DNA from: Varanus komodoensis | Taxonomy: Eukaryota; Chordata; Lepidosauria; Squamata; Varanidae | Length of the DNA stretch: 64,000 nt | Direction of reading: 5' to 3' | NCBI RefSeq assembly: GCF_004798865.1 | Contig: NW_025335568.1 | Location: forward strand, 52,865,486 to 52,929,485 | Shown: in pieces, positions 35,671 through 47,610 of the stretch | Numbering within the stretch: position 1 is the first letter of the stretch | Layout: every line of letters starts with the position of its first letter | Position numbers and translations under genes: made by a program | Notes under the pieces: model-generated | The model's database searches: none | Seen by the model: only the letters and a program-made list of their open reading frames with translations | Told to the model about the DNA's origin: nothing

Positions 35671-37748
35671 TGAGTGACCCCATGGCAGATATAGGAACCT
35701 GATAAGCAGGCCACTGCATAAGAGTAGAACATCTGCCACTTTTGCTGAGCTCATGTAGGTCACTACAAGTGAAAGCCATCAGTGGCTCAGTGTTCCCTGC
35801 TGAAATTGAGAGCACTTTTGTGCTCACTGCAACTTTTCCCCTCTTTTGCCCCTCTTTTTCTTGGAGTTCACTTTTGTGATCTTCACATTGACAGTCAATG
35901 AGAGCTTCTGTAAAGTGCCTATGCAGTGCATTGGAAGGGCTGTCACTGGTTCCCTAGCCACTTTTAACACAAAAAATGTACAAAAATTCATTTATTTCTT
36001 TTAAATTTTTAGTGAAATTTGCACACATCCAGAGCTGTACACTTGTGGGACCCTTACTGGAAAGTCTGTTGAGGGAAAGAAAAGCTGTGAGTAATCTTTG
36101 CTTTTGAAATGATGTAGATAGTAGGTCACCTCTTTCATGTTGAAATCCTCCAATTTTGCAGGGAAGGTTCTTCATTTTTCCTGTTGACAGCTCACCTTTG
36201 GCCAGCTGTCCAGAGAGTGCAAAGTAAAAAAAATACAAGCCTAGTTACAGGCTGGGCCAAAGTCCACAGCTGTGCCTCCTGCACTTTGACAGCAGCTACT
36301 TTGAAGGACATTGTCCACCTGTGGCTTTCCTTTTTGGTCCCCTGCAAATGAGCACCTCTGCACCTGCAAAGTCTATTTTTAAAGGATTACTCATCTGCAC
36401 TAACCTCTTTTAAAAATAATAAAAATGGGGGATGAACCAGGGACAACTGTTCCAATGTGTTGCTTGTGTGCTTTGGAGGTGCTGTCAGTTTGGAATGGCT
36501 GTCAATTTGGAGATCTAAAATGGATCTCTGGAAAAATAGGCAGGGGGAAGTGGCATGGCAAGCAAAAAAGAGTTTATGATCATGCCAAGGAAAGAAGAGG
36601 ATGTGGCTTTAACCATTAAATGCCTTGAGAATCCAGCTGGAGGATGACAGTGTAAGAAGTGGGGACAATTCATGGTGAGTCAAATAATCTGTCAGGTGAA
36701 TTGTTGGTTGGTCTGCAAACAACTCCCTTTGCTGGTTATTTTCAGGATGACTCCTCATGTCATGAAAACATGGCCCGTCTATGCTGGATATTTCTCTTAA
36801 GGCAGAGGTGGGGAACCTTCTTCAGTCCAAGGCTTGAATTCGATTTTGGAGAAGCTCTGGGAACATACATTCCAGTGGCAAGTGTGGCAAAAAGCTAAAA
36901 GGGAGAGCCACTTACAACAGAAGTAAAAATAGCATATTCCTATTTAAAGCATTCACTACTGGTAACCAAGCTCTGGGAGAACCACTTCTGCTTTTTAGAA
37001 GGGGAAAAATGGGGGATGGGGGAAAGGGTGGGTCCAAGGAAACAGGCCTGACCAACCCTGGAAGCCAGGAGAACTGGATTTGCCCCTGGGCCTGAGCTTT
37101 CCAGTGTTGCCTTAAAGGCTTTAGAGGCCTTAGAAATATATTACTGTTTTCTTGGAAGTTTCTTATTTCATTCCTTTTTGTCAGGTCTGTGCTGGGCTCA
37201 ATTAAAATCATTATGGAAAGTAAGGAGAGAAGGCATTTCCCTTTACAAGAAAGCTGGCTAGACAGCTCCATACTAACCACATGTTCGTATTCCCACTCCT
37301 CCCCATCTTTTATGAAGAAAAGGAATAAGGAGCTTTAATGTCAGATATTCAATATGACGATTTCTGATCTCAAAATCAAAGTTCTTTGGCACCTTTTATA
37401 AGAGAAACATCAGTCAGCAGCTCACCTGTGGGCACAGAAATCTGCCTCTAGAACTAGGCCTCACAACTAGGCCAGATGACAGAGGCAATTTTGCTATATT
37501 TCCTAAAATTTACTTTTGCTTTTTAATTTTAGCAGGTCACCTTTACTTTCTTTTTTGAGGTAAATGTATGCAGAACTGGAATGTGCCAATTGAATCCCAG
37601 GCACATGCAGAAGTCAGTTAATAGTTCCCCTAACAAGGGCAATAGTTAAGCCTTTTAGACCAGAGGTGGCTCACCATTGCATAAAACCATAAAAATTGCA
37701 GGTTAGTGGTTCTCACTGGACAGTATTGCTGCCAGGATTCACCTATCT
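35671..37748. other. Non-coding, hAT fragment inside
   Basis: No gene is recognised. A hAT end at 36803 is listed separately. Another short hAT-like start (agaccagaggtggctcacca) lies at 37658. Confidence 0.35.
36803..36897 (+). mobile_element. hAT transposon 5' end fragment
   Basis: cagaggtggggaaccttctt is a typical hAT terminal sequence and is followed by decayed internal text (ggcttgaattcgattttgga). No right end found. Confidence 0.55.
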
Positions 37749-38378
37749 GTGGCATCTGTTGATTGCCCAAAAGTGGTCTCCATAAAACTTTTCAAAACTG
37801 AAAATTTCCAGTTTTATCTCCTTCTAGGCCTAAGGGGATTTATGGAGGTATTTTTTGTAGTTTATGGTGTTTCTTGGCCTGCAAGAAGTGAACATCCTTG
37901 TTCTGGTGAAATCCTCTTTAGGTCTTATTCATACAAGTTGAGAAGGCCTGTCTTAGAATCCCCTGCTTCATATTTAATTGAGCAGGAGTTCACTGTCTCT
38001 GATGCAGCTATGTTAGATGTTAGACTCGAAAAAAAAATGATGCAGTTTATGACAACATCCAGCTTTTGGATGCTGACAGAACTTCAGGCATGTGGGATGC
38101 TTATTGTCCCTGGTCAGCCCCTTGGCACCAGGGTCTTTTGTCAAGAGTCTTCTGATTGGTCTCAATTCCACATGATTGTGTTTAGAAGGTCTTCCTTCTT
38201 TTCAGCTCCATTTTGCAGAGCAAACATTCCCACAGTTACGTTAACACAGGATGTTTTGGTAGCACTACATGACTGCCTGTTCCTAACCAAACTGAGAAGA
38301 GAGATACCCAGTAGTGAACCACACAGGGCTCCCTTTTGGGTTTGTGATCCACCTTTCTGTGTCTGCAAAGTATCCTGA
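37749..38378 (+). other. Long open frame of unknown meaning (209 codons)
   Basis: This is the longest open frame outside the recognised repeats. The predicted protein begins MASVDCPKVVSIKLF, has a hydrophobic stretch at about residues 20-45 (FQFYLLLGLRGFMEVFFVVY) and is Cys/Phe/Ser-rich with no motif I know. No promoter, Kozak context, poly(A) signal or splice sites set it apart. One open frame of this length in 64 kb over six frames is compatible with chance. An old repeat is also possible. I would not annotate it as a gene. Confidence 0.2.
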
Positions 38379-38604
38379 TCTCAGGAGGCAGGATGATTTG
38401 ATATAGTCAAAAAAGCATTGCCTAGCTGGCTTTGAAAGTTACCAGGTTGACATTTTGGGCTGTCCAGGATCACAGCAAGGGATGAATGGTTCTCATTCAT
38501 TTCAGCAGCAGGACTGTGAGACCTGTGCACACCCCAGAGGCATGGGATGTTTTATTCTGCAGCATAACGGTAACAGATCCTAATGAAACAGTGGTGCGTG
38601 CATG

Positions 38605-38832
38605 TGTCCATTCATTCATTCATTTTTGCCTCTTTCCCACAAGGAACTCAAGGTGGCTTACATAATCCTTCTTCTGGTTTCCATTTTATCCTTACAACAA
38701 TCCTGTGAGATATGTTAGTCTGAGAGTTGGTGACTAGCCCAAAGTCATCCAGTGCACCTCGTGGCAAAGTGGGGATTAGAACCTGGAACTCTTGAGTGCA
38801 GGACCAACACTTAAGCACTCCTTCACTGGCTC
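38605..38832 (-). mobile_element. MIR-like SINE
   Basis: Minus strand: tail attcattcattcatttttgc, then aactcaaggtggcttacata, ttatccttacaacaatcctg, gcccaaagtcatccagtgca and attagaacctggaactcttg. Nearly full length, somewhat degenerate. Confidence 0.8.
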
Positions 38833-41260
38833 TCATTTTACCAGCTTTTCAAGATATACATAATGTAGGAATTATATTGCTTTAGTAGACTAGTATATCA
38901 TATACCTCCAGTGCATCAGACTAAATTGCCTATTCCAGTGTATTAGAAAGGTAGCATAGCATTGCAGTCAGCCAAATATATGTGCATATATAGACATATA
39001 ACTCAAGTACCCACACTGCTTGCTTCAAACCCAAATACACACACCCTTTTCTTGATAAAGCCTGCTGGTTCAGCTGTTCTCACTCAGTGATTATCCATTC
39101 AGCTGAGACTAGTGTGATGGTTAAAGTGTGAATCTGAGAACTGAACTGGTTCAGTCAGAGTTGAATTTAAAAATAAATAAAAGCTCAGCACAAATGCTAG
39201 ACAACAGGCTTAGCTGTCAGCATGATACTCAGCAAGGGAAAAGTTATTTTCTTGCATGTAGAATCTTTTATTCTTTTGATTGAATTAGCATGTAGAATCT
39301 ACTGAAACACTATGTTCAACCTCTGAGGCCTTCCTCTGAGTACTAACTCCAAGGGAAGTGCAGAGGGTGACAACAAAGGTCAGGGCTTTCTCTGTAGTAG
39401 CCCCTGGGAGGCCTCCAGGCTCGGCTGACCATCAAAAGAGAGAAGAGGAGAACAGATGGTAGCAGCCAAGGCAGCATCAGGATCAAGGGTGGATCCCCCT
39501 GAGCCTCTGGGCCTTTGGCAGTGCTTCACTCATGCCACCTCTAATGCCAGGCTAATCCTTTGTAAGGAGACATTTTGGTGTACAATGACCAGAGTTGTAG
39601 TTCAATATTCATATATCTTGAAGTGAGTGGATCTATTACTTGACGTGTGTGAGAGTCATATGGAAACTCCTGGGGAAACTGAAGGAAAATCTAATATGTT
39701 AATGTTTCTTTGGTCTACAGGGCAACTTTGGTGAGTCTGCCTATAGAAGCATTTGTGGAAGATTTTTGGAAGCTGTTCTCAAAGTTCAGAGAAAGGTAAG
39801 CAAGAGTATATCAAGGTATAATGAACACAGATGGGCAAATGCACCTGCATTCATGATATAAGAAACAGATGTAGGCCCATTGATTTACTAGGGACTCACT
39901 GGGGGCTGTCAACTTAGTGCAAGTAACTTTGATAACTGAGAAAATGGCAAAGGTCTGTCTTTCAGAGAGGTACCCAAAGAGATCAGCTTGTTGAAAAGAT
40001 CTCATATTTATTTTTCCACAGAGTGAGTATCTTTTCAGGGAATAGCAATCCATTTATTTTCAAATAATGATTTAGGAATGGATTGACAGTCTGTGCAAAG
40101 ACATTGGATAACCCCTTGGCAGCAAATCTCCACACAGACTCTGCCAAACCTTGTTATCTGAGCATCCTACATCTCTGCCCCACATTCAGTGGCATTCCTG
40201 CTTATGTGTAGAGTCTACTCTCTGAAGCAGCATGAAGGCTTCACTCAGCTGTAATGCAAATGGTCAGTCAAGCCCACATTTTGCATTACCCCCCTCTTCC
40301 CCTTCTCCACATCGCATTGATGTGCGTGGTGTTTTACATTACAATAGAAAAGCATTCCTGCATGTGGGACTCAATATATAATATGAAAGAGAAGGGACAA
40401 CACAGCTGAAATGGAAGGGAAAAGATACATGAAAAGGAAATGTATTAGTTCAGTTATATGTTCTTAGGATTCGTTACGGTAGTTTATGGGAATGGAGGCA
40501 GGGGAAGGACTGTGTCCAAAAATTCATGGAAAGGTGGTTTTGAGGAGGAATGTGAAAGAATGAGAAATGTTGCAAGCTTTGGAGCACCCCTGATTAAATG
40601 CATGTAAGCCATGCCAAAGAGGTTACATCATCATGTGAGCCATCACTTCCCTCCTTCCCTCTCTACAAGCCCAGAGACTTTCCTTGGGTTAGGACAGGGC
40701 AGTGGCAGAGACAAAGGTAGTGATGATTGCTCCTAAGGCATCAACAGGTATTGGGTTGTTTAGTTTACACAGGCAGTTGCATTTCTGCTTTGCTTTAATG
40801 AGAAGACAGAAGCCAAAGCCTGACCTGCTGGCTATTTCAGATCACCATGCAGCCTTCCTCATTTGTAATTTCCACTCATGCATTCCCTCTCATCTTTGTA
40901 TATGTTCACCGTTTGTTTACTGTAACATCTTAAACACTCCTTGCACTGTTACCATATACACAGTCAACACACGTAGATCAAATGGGCAGCAAGCGTTCAT
41001 GGTTACATGATCTGTTTGGTTCATGTACACATGGTTGGGGACTGCATTTGTAGGGTTCTGGCCATGGTTACAACACAATGCCTATTGGTGTATGGTTTGT
41101 ATCTTCATGGGGATTATATAAATAGGCAACTGAACTCATGTCGATTGGGGCTGGGTGGGACTTAACTGCCACTTTCCCATTCCCTGCTTATAATCACTGT
41201 ATGTGTAGAAATAATGTACTTTCAGATGTTGCCTGGTAATCTACTTTGTGTTTTAGTCTA
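38833..41260. other. Non-coding around a candidate exon
   Basis: Repeat-poor region. Apart from the exon candidate at 39721-39795 nothing is recognised. The open frame 40702-41010 (102 codons) has no domain. Confidence 0.35.
39721..39795 (+). CDS. Candidate internal coding exon of a host gene
   Basis: A 75-base segment bounded by strong splice signals. Upstream is a pyrimidine-containing tract ending aatgtttctttggtctacag, with a possible branch point (ctaatat) about 30 bases before the acceptor; downstream is the donor AAAG|gtaagc. The length is a multiple of three and two of three forward frames are open. In frame 1 the peptide starts GNFGESAYRSICGRFLEAV. In frame 2 it reads ATLVSLPIEAFVEDFWKLFS, followed by KFRE, an amphipathic-helix-like sequence. 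I cannot name the protein or choose the phase. No neighbouring exon was found within the window, so introns would exceed several kb on both sides. It could be a chance arrangement. Confidence 0.35.
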
Positions 41261-41367
41261 AGGGCATGATCCCATGCAGATTTAGACAGAAAAAAGTTCT
41301 ACAATTCCCAAAATGCTGGGAGCTGTAGGCCTATTTTCTATATAAACATACATAGGATTGCATCCTA
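41261..41367. mobile_element. Foldback MITE family F, copy 2
   Basis: The left arm is gggcatgatcccatgcagat, and the right arm in reverse complement is aggatgcaatcctatgtatg. The arms continue inward as agttctacaattccca and (inverse) tgggagctgtagg, so nearly the whole 107 bp is a hairpin. Confidence 0.65.
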
Positions 41368-42506
41368 AAATACAAGAATAGATTGGTTACACTAAGGTCC
41401 TTATTAGTTTTACTTGTAGATAGGACTTAAATGCTAGTAGATTCTTTCTGAAGCTGCCAATGGAGGCAGGCAGATGTGTGTTTAAAATAAATAAAATACA
41501 TGTATTGAAACAAAATGGATTATATGTGTTAACAGGGCATATCAGATACTTCAAATACTGCAGATCTGTGAATCTATGCAGCTTAAAGATAACGTACCAC
41601 TAGGAAGTCTCTAAGAATTCTACATTCTAAAATAGGAAGTGAAGGGGGTGGGGACTTGATTTCACTGCTTTTCTCCAAAGTCTTTGTAACATTTCAAAGT
41701 TCTGGTCATTTGCAAAAATGGATGTGCATATTTTTCCCCCCTGATAGTCTGAACTCTACAGCCAAAGATTTCCAATATCTTTGGGGTGGATTGTTCCTCA
41801 TATTAGCTCCCAAGATTGTGATGGAGAGAAGCTTGCAAATTTGAGTACCTGAAGTACATGACTATGTTACACAGAGTTGGTGAAACCTAACAGAAATTTA
41901 CATTGGGGGTCATTGCAAACTCCAGATATGAACACTGAAACCCTGGTAGTATTAAGAGCAATGTTTAATTATAAGTTAACCATTTAATTTACATTGGAGA
42001 AATTGTCAGATGCATCTTCTTTAAAAATAACAACAGAATGATGACAACTGGGCTGTGTGTGATCCCCAGCAACAGGTTAGCATTCATATAAAAATATTTT
42101 AGTTGTGTGTGAGGGGTTAAGATCAGACTGTAAATGTTGTATATCAACTTTTGAATTTAAATATTTAAAATCCAAAGAACCTTGCAAGCTGCCTTGTTTC
42201 TTAGCAAGACAAAGAATGGCAGGGCATAAATGCAATGTAATGTGAACAACAACAATAACAATTCCAAGTTTCTTTTAACATGCTTTGTTAAATTTCAGGG
42301 GACATGACCAACTTTCCCTGGGAGTTTTCTATATGAGACCTTTTTGGACACTCATGATTCCTTACTCCTGGTTGTTTATTGTTCTTTAGACAGTATCACA
42401 AACCTCCATTTTGTTTTGTTTTTTTAACAGCACCTTTCTGGATTTTATTTATTTACTTTTTTATTTTGGATGGGGAAAATGGGGTATTATTTCTGAAAGC
42501 AAAATA
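41368..42506. other. Non-coding with a LINE/SINE tail
   Basis: No gene is seen. 42187-42262 (gcaagctgccttgtttctta, ggcagggcataaatgcaatg, AACAAC-rich end) is a plus-strand LINE/SINE tail. Confidence 0.4.
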
Positions 42507-42690
42507 CAATGGTATCTTGGCTCACAAACTTAACCCGTTCCATGACTCTGGTCATGACCCAAATTGGTCGTGAGCCAAGTTAAATTTCCCCATAAGGTTC
42601 ATTGTAAATAAGGTTAATCTGTTCTGTAACCATTTTTTAAATCAGAAAGATGTGAAGCAAAGTGACAACAACAAACTACAACAAACAACA

Positions 42691-42917
42691 ACAGTGTGGT
42701 ATAGTGGTTAAAAGCATGGGACTGGGACTCAGACAATCTGGGTTCTAGTCCCTGCTCAGCCATGGGGCCAACTGGAGCCAGTCACAGACTCTCAGTCCAA
42801 GCTACCTCACAGGGTTGTTGTTGTGGAGATAAGATGGAGGAGATGTAAGCTGCTGTGAGCCCTTTGTAGGAAAAAGCCAAGATATAAATTGAAAAATAAA
42901 TAAATAAATAAATAAAA
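42691..42917 (+). mobile_element. MIR-like SINE, full length
   Basis: The best plus-strand copy: acagtgtggtatagtggtta (A-box side), gggttctagtccctgctcag (B box), ctacctcacagggttgttgt, ggagataagatggaggagat and a (TAAA)n tail. It lies inside the mariner-like element. Confidence 0.88.
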
Positions 42918-42928
42918 CAAAGATTGCG

Positions 42929-43028
42929 NNNNNNNNNNNNNNNNNNNNNNNNNNNNNNNNNNNNNNNNNNNNNNNNNNNNNNNNNNNNNNNNNNNNNNNN
43001 NNNNNNNNNNNNNNNNNNNNNNNNNNNN
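42929..43028. other. Assembly gap (100 N)
   Basis: Exactly 100 N, the conventional placeholder for a gap of unknown size. Confidence 0.99.
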
Positions 43029-43880
43029 GACGGGCGTGATCACAGGCACACTGGGGGTGGGAGAGATGGGCGCAAATGGTGCACTGGGGGTGGGGAGATG
43101 GTCGCGATCGCAGTTCTGTTTGCGCAGGGAAGGCGTGTGGGATCAGAGGCGTGGTGCTGCAGGAAGGACAGGCGGAATCTTGACCATCTCCCTCGCGGCT
43201 CTGCTTTGCTGCTCCCATCTTTCCTACAGCAGTGCGCCTCTGATCACGAACGGAACTGTGATCATGGCCATCTCCCCCTCCCCAAGTGGGAAGATGGCCA
43301 TGATCCCAGTTGCTTTCGTTCAGGGAAGGCACTTGGGGGAGGGGGGAGATGGCTTCGATCTTGGTCGCCACCCAAAGTGGTGTTCGCGACCCAAGTCAAA
43401 AATTTTCAGAAATTTTTGTTCGTGACCCGATTTGTTTGTGAATCAAGGCGTTTGTGAACTGAGCTACCACTGTATAGCAAAGCACCCCCTAGAGGTGATG
43501 TAGCAGGAAAGGGAAAACTGTGTAGAGCTGGGTCTCAATTCTTCCATGAAACTGAAAGTATGTATAGAAATTTACTGTGTTGTGTGGAAAAGTTCCACAT
43601 TCAGGCTAAACACTTTAAAATATTGCCTTGTTTAACTGAAACTCCAGATATACCATAACCTAATTAAGGCAAAGGACTGGCACAAGTCCAAATTTAGTTG
43701 AATTCAGACAGGAAGATCTGGGGCAAAAGTGGGAGGAAACGTAATCACCTCCTTTCATGTTCTTCATGACTTGCTTTGCAGTGGAACAGTGATTGTAGAA
43801 GCAGGTGGTGGTAGAGACTTCTCAGCAGTTGCCAGTTTCTTCAGCAATCTTCCTTGGTGCTACACTGCGACATAGCAGCA

Positions 43881-44041
43881 GCTCAAAGGTAGTGCACCTA
43901 CTTACATGCAAAAGGTCTCCAGTTTGATCTCCAGGTAGTGCTAGGAAAAAATCCTATCTGAAACCCCAGACAGCCGTGGCCAATGAGTGTGGACAAAACC
44001 AAGCATCTCATGCAATATAAGCCAGCTTCCTATGTCCCTAC
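43881..44041 (+). mobile_element. tRNA-derived SINE, second family
   Basis: gctcaaaggtagtgcaccta (A-box region), atgcaaaaggtctccagttt then gatctccagg (B-box region), followed by gctaggaaaaaatcctatct, gaaaccccagacagccgtgg and a tail aagccagcttcctatgtccc. This matches a common reptile SINE pattern distinct from the MIR-like one. Confidence 0.75.
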
Positions 44042-47000
44042 AATTTTAGGGAAAGGAAATGATGGCTGCTGAGAAGACTTGCTGTCATTTCAGTAAGTCC
44101 CTTTGCTCCAAACCACTGCAATGTCTTACCCTTTTTTTTTGTTGCTACCAAAAGTATATTGAGGGAAGATTTAGCATTTCAGCTCAGTCCTATCAAGATC
44201 TGAAGAACAATTTTGAACAGAACCTCCCTAACTCCCACATTGGCTAACTATTGTTGAAAACAAGATATGTTTTAATAAGTAATGAAGAGCTGATATTCAA
44301 AGGACAAAAATCCCATTAGGTGCATGTAAATCCTTGGATGTACCTAAACTGGAATCCAAGCATGGTGGAATTTTTAAGAAGCCCTTGCACCCTCATTTTA
44401 AAAGCAAGTAAGTGAATTTGGCTGCCTATATTAAAGCGATCATGAGTGGACATTCCTTGGCTTAGCAAGGACTATTGTAATTAAGTCAAGCTGGCCCATA
44501 TCCCAACAAGTCTACAATACTATATAAATTCAATTAATCAAACTTCATTTTTCAGTCGAAAAAAGCCTGATCAGGATCCAAATGCATATACATATATTTT
44601 GAAAGAATAAGAAAAACACAAATTGTATGTGAAAAAAGAAGACAGACCCAAGAGGACAAATGTTAGCAGTAGAAATTGAGCATCTAAATTTTGGCCTAAG
44701 TTCAGGGGCAAAACAAGTCCTACAAAGGATTTCATTATATGGGAATTAACTCAAGTTCATCCACTTAGGCCAATATAAAGTAAATTACTGAACATATATT
44801 TTGAAGTATTGGAGCCAGAAAAAGCACAATGCTGTCAAACAATATTTAATAATTTTATTCAGAATGTACAAAAAGAACTTCCAGGGTTTTCTAAGCTCAT
44901 TGAAAACAACTGCTCACTGAATAAAAATGTGGTCTTTCATACTGAATCATAACTGCTCTGCATTCTCAAAGGACTCTACAAATTTAACCTGTGTTAATTT
45001 GGTGGGTGCCTTCTTTCAGTGACCAGAAGCAGTGACTCCCTTAACAATGGAAGAGAATAAATGAACAGTTGTAAGTTCTTACCTGCCCTATTTATCATTA
45101 CTGAGCCTTTTGTTTTCTGCATACGTATAGGGAACCACTGATTTCAGTTTAATCCAGCTCAAATTTCCAACAAAACAACCCCACTTCTCATTACATGGGA
45201 ATGAGTAGAAAGGATCAGTTGTGTGCTCTAGTCCTACACCTACTCCTTACCTCCACTATACAAATGTACATGCATATATCTGGGTCCCTGATCACATAGA
45301 AAGAGCCCTAAGTATATGCAGTGAGGTATACTTAGGCTCTGTGTCAGTCTTTTCCAGCCTTGTGCTCTCCAGATGTATTGGACTGTATCATTCCCAGTCA
45401 GCATACTCTTCCATGAAAACTTGAAGATAAACGCACAGATGTGAGAAGCAGGGGTCTATTGATTTTGTAGACCTCTTCCATCTGTGTTTAACAGATTGTC
45501 CGATATTCTTTTCTCTATCATCCTCTCAGTGATAGAATCAGATCCCATTTTTGGTAACATCTGCCCTTGTGATGAAGAAATTGGGAGATCCTGAAAGCCT
45601 GCACTTTTTCTGTGCCCTTTGGGTTGGCCTGATAAAAGTATTATGCTAATGCAGATCTTGGCATTTATCTTATGGCAATGTCACCTTTGCTTTTGGTAGT
45701 GGGGGAGATGTTTGTGGAAAAGTCCATGGTGTATTTTCCAATTGGATACAAGGCAAAACATGGAAATCCAGGCAGGCAGAAAATGTCTATCTGAAAAGGA
45801 ATGGTGTGAAACAGTGCCCTTACTAGGTTGCAAAAAAGTGTGAGAATGAATGTCTCCTGGAGCAAACATGAAGCATGAACCATAGCTTCATAAGTGATAC
45901 ATCTTTCTGTACATTATTACCAGTTATTTATAACTCTTCATCCATTAAGCACTTCTATTTAATTACTAGATATCAGTCAGTGCAAGTCAAAATGTAATGT
46001 GGTTTCTCCCCTCTTTTTTATGATGTTCACATCAATAAAATAGTCGTAAAGAGAAAATAACTCTACCCTAGTGGAATCTTGTCTTTGAACACATTCTTAA
46101 AAGATATAATTAAAAACACCAAGTGCTTATTTCAAAGCAATAAATGATAGTTCTGGCACCATGCCTACTGCAAGAAGGCTAATTACACTATAAATTAAAT
46201 GGGGGGGTTGTTAACCCCCTCAAACATTATGACCTTTAATAAAATTGTTTTTACAACCAGCTGTCAATAAATCACCCAAGAAAGTTAGTGAGAAGTGGGT
46301 ACTTTACTTCTGTGAATTTCATTAGCTTCAGTTTATTTGCTTTTTGGTGAACTATGATGTTTTCTAAATCTTAAATTAAAAGGTCCAGCCCATAAAAACT
46401 AATTTTGAAATGTTAGCGTTTCATGCCCTGCAAACGAGCTTTTCTAATTGCAGGAATTATTCAAGATTGTATACCAATCAGAGGCTATTAAAAAGAAATA
46501 GTCCATGGGAAGGGTCAGAGTTGGCTACAGTAGTTCCAGGAAAGCTTTTTTGGATATACAGCTTAATGGGAGCAAAATGTTTCTGAGGAGCCAGACCTTA
46601 TGTGGCAATAATATGTGGATTTTAAGCTTGCTGTTACCTTAGGCCTTCACTTTCCTTTTTATTGCTGATTCAGCCTGATGGTTCATACATGCACTTTGTG
46701 ATGAAATTTAAGGTCAGCTTGGATTCAAGCAAAGAACCACAGTAGACCTTGTACTAAAAAGACATAATATAGACAGTGATGGTATCCTCACTACTTGATA
46801 AGGTTTTCCTCTTCCCTACTTTAGAGAAAGCGGTCCTCTATTTGAAAGGCTGTCAAAGAATAGTCCTGTAATTCATGGTGTTGGAGCTGGTGTTAAAGGT
46901 CTAGGTTTTGTAGGACTCTTGGTCACTTTTGCAACTAGAAGGACAGTTAACTCTCTGGAATTTGTTACCTTAAACGCCCTCTTCCCTTGGGCCAAATCTG

Positions 47001-47494
47001 CACAGCATCCAAAGGGAGAGGGAAGGTAAATAGAGGATTCTGGTTCATCTCCTCAAGCTTTGCTGCTCACAAGTTTAGCGTGACAAGGGACAAGTAATAA
47101 GGTTGAGGACCACAAGGAGGGATGCTGGAGGGATCCAGGGGTTGGCAGTGGATCCCCTGATGGTGTGTAGGACTTGGCAGAGTCTTCATAATGTCAACAA
47201 TTAATGCCAGCCCATTCAGCATATATTTGCCAACCAATAGGATTAGTTTTGAACAATTTATCGTGTCTATTTTTTAAATCACAATTTCATTCTCAAAACT
47301 ACTTTCTCCCATTCCTTTTCAAATTCTCTGTGGTCATATGTCCTACAGAAAAACCATCCATCCATCCAGCCAGCCAGCATGCACTCCATAAAGGTAGAGT
47401 AGAAGTTGCATTGCATAGTCAAAAAGAATGATATTGTTGAAAATTGCTACCTTTTGACTGTTGCACTGAACAGCTTCTCTTCACTGAGCCTTTT
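44042..47494. other. Non-coding with a MITE fragment and a possible conserved block
   Basis: No gene is recognised. 45353-45412 is a MITE-like fragment. 46080-46500 is AT-rich, repeat-free and complex (ggctaattacactataaatt, accagctgtcaataaatcac, cctgcaaacgagcttttcta), the kind of sequence often conserved across amniotes. Unverified. Confidence 0.35.
45353..45412 (+). mobile_element. MITE-like fragment (CTCCAGATGT motif)
   Basis: tgtgctctccagatgtattg then gactgtatcattcccagtca, related to 9898-9960. Confidence 0.5.
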
Positions 47495-47610
47495 CAGACG
47501 TTGCTATGTGCCATCAAGTTGTCTCTGAGTTATGGTGACTCTAAGACTGATCAAATGCCCTCCAAAAATGTCTTGTCTGTGACAAGCCAGTTCATTTCTT
47601 GTAAATTCCA
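47495..47610 (-). mobile_element. RTE-type LINE 3' end fragment
   Basis: gttgtctctgagttatggtg, actctaagactgatcaaatg, ccctccaaaaatgtcttgtc resembles the 3' end of the RTE-clade LINE at 55815 (tctgattcatagtgacccta ... cctccaaaatgtcttgtcca). Confidence 0.5.

Larger units (their letters stand above)
42507..43472. mobile_element. TA-flanked mariner/Tigger-like DNA transposon, non-autonomous
   Basis: The left terminus is caatggtatcttggctcaca and the right terminus in reverse complement is cagtggtagctcagttcaca, each next to a TA dinucleotide (42505 and 43473), as expected for Tc1/mariner-superfamily insertion. Subterminal repeats follow (tcatgacccaaattggtcg at left; ttcgtgacccgatttgtttg at right). 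The interior is GC-rich with repeated gatc/cagggaaggc motifs and no transposase. It contains a SINE at 42691-42917 and an assembly gap of exactly 100 N. Real length is unknown because of the gap. Confidence 0.7.

Noticed and set aside
42802-43457. 177-189 codon frames spanning the N block
   Set aside because: They depend on reading through the assembly gap and lie in a DNA transposon and SINE.
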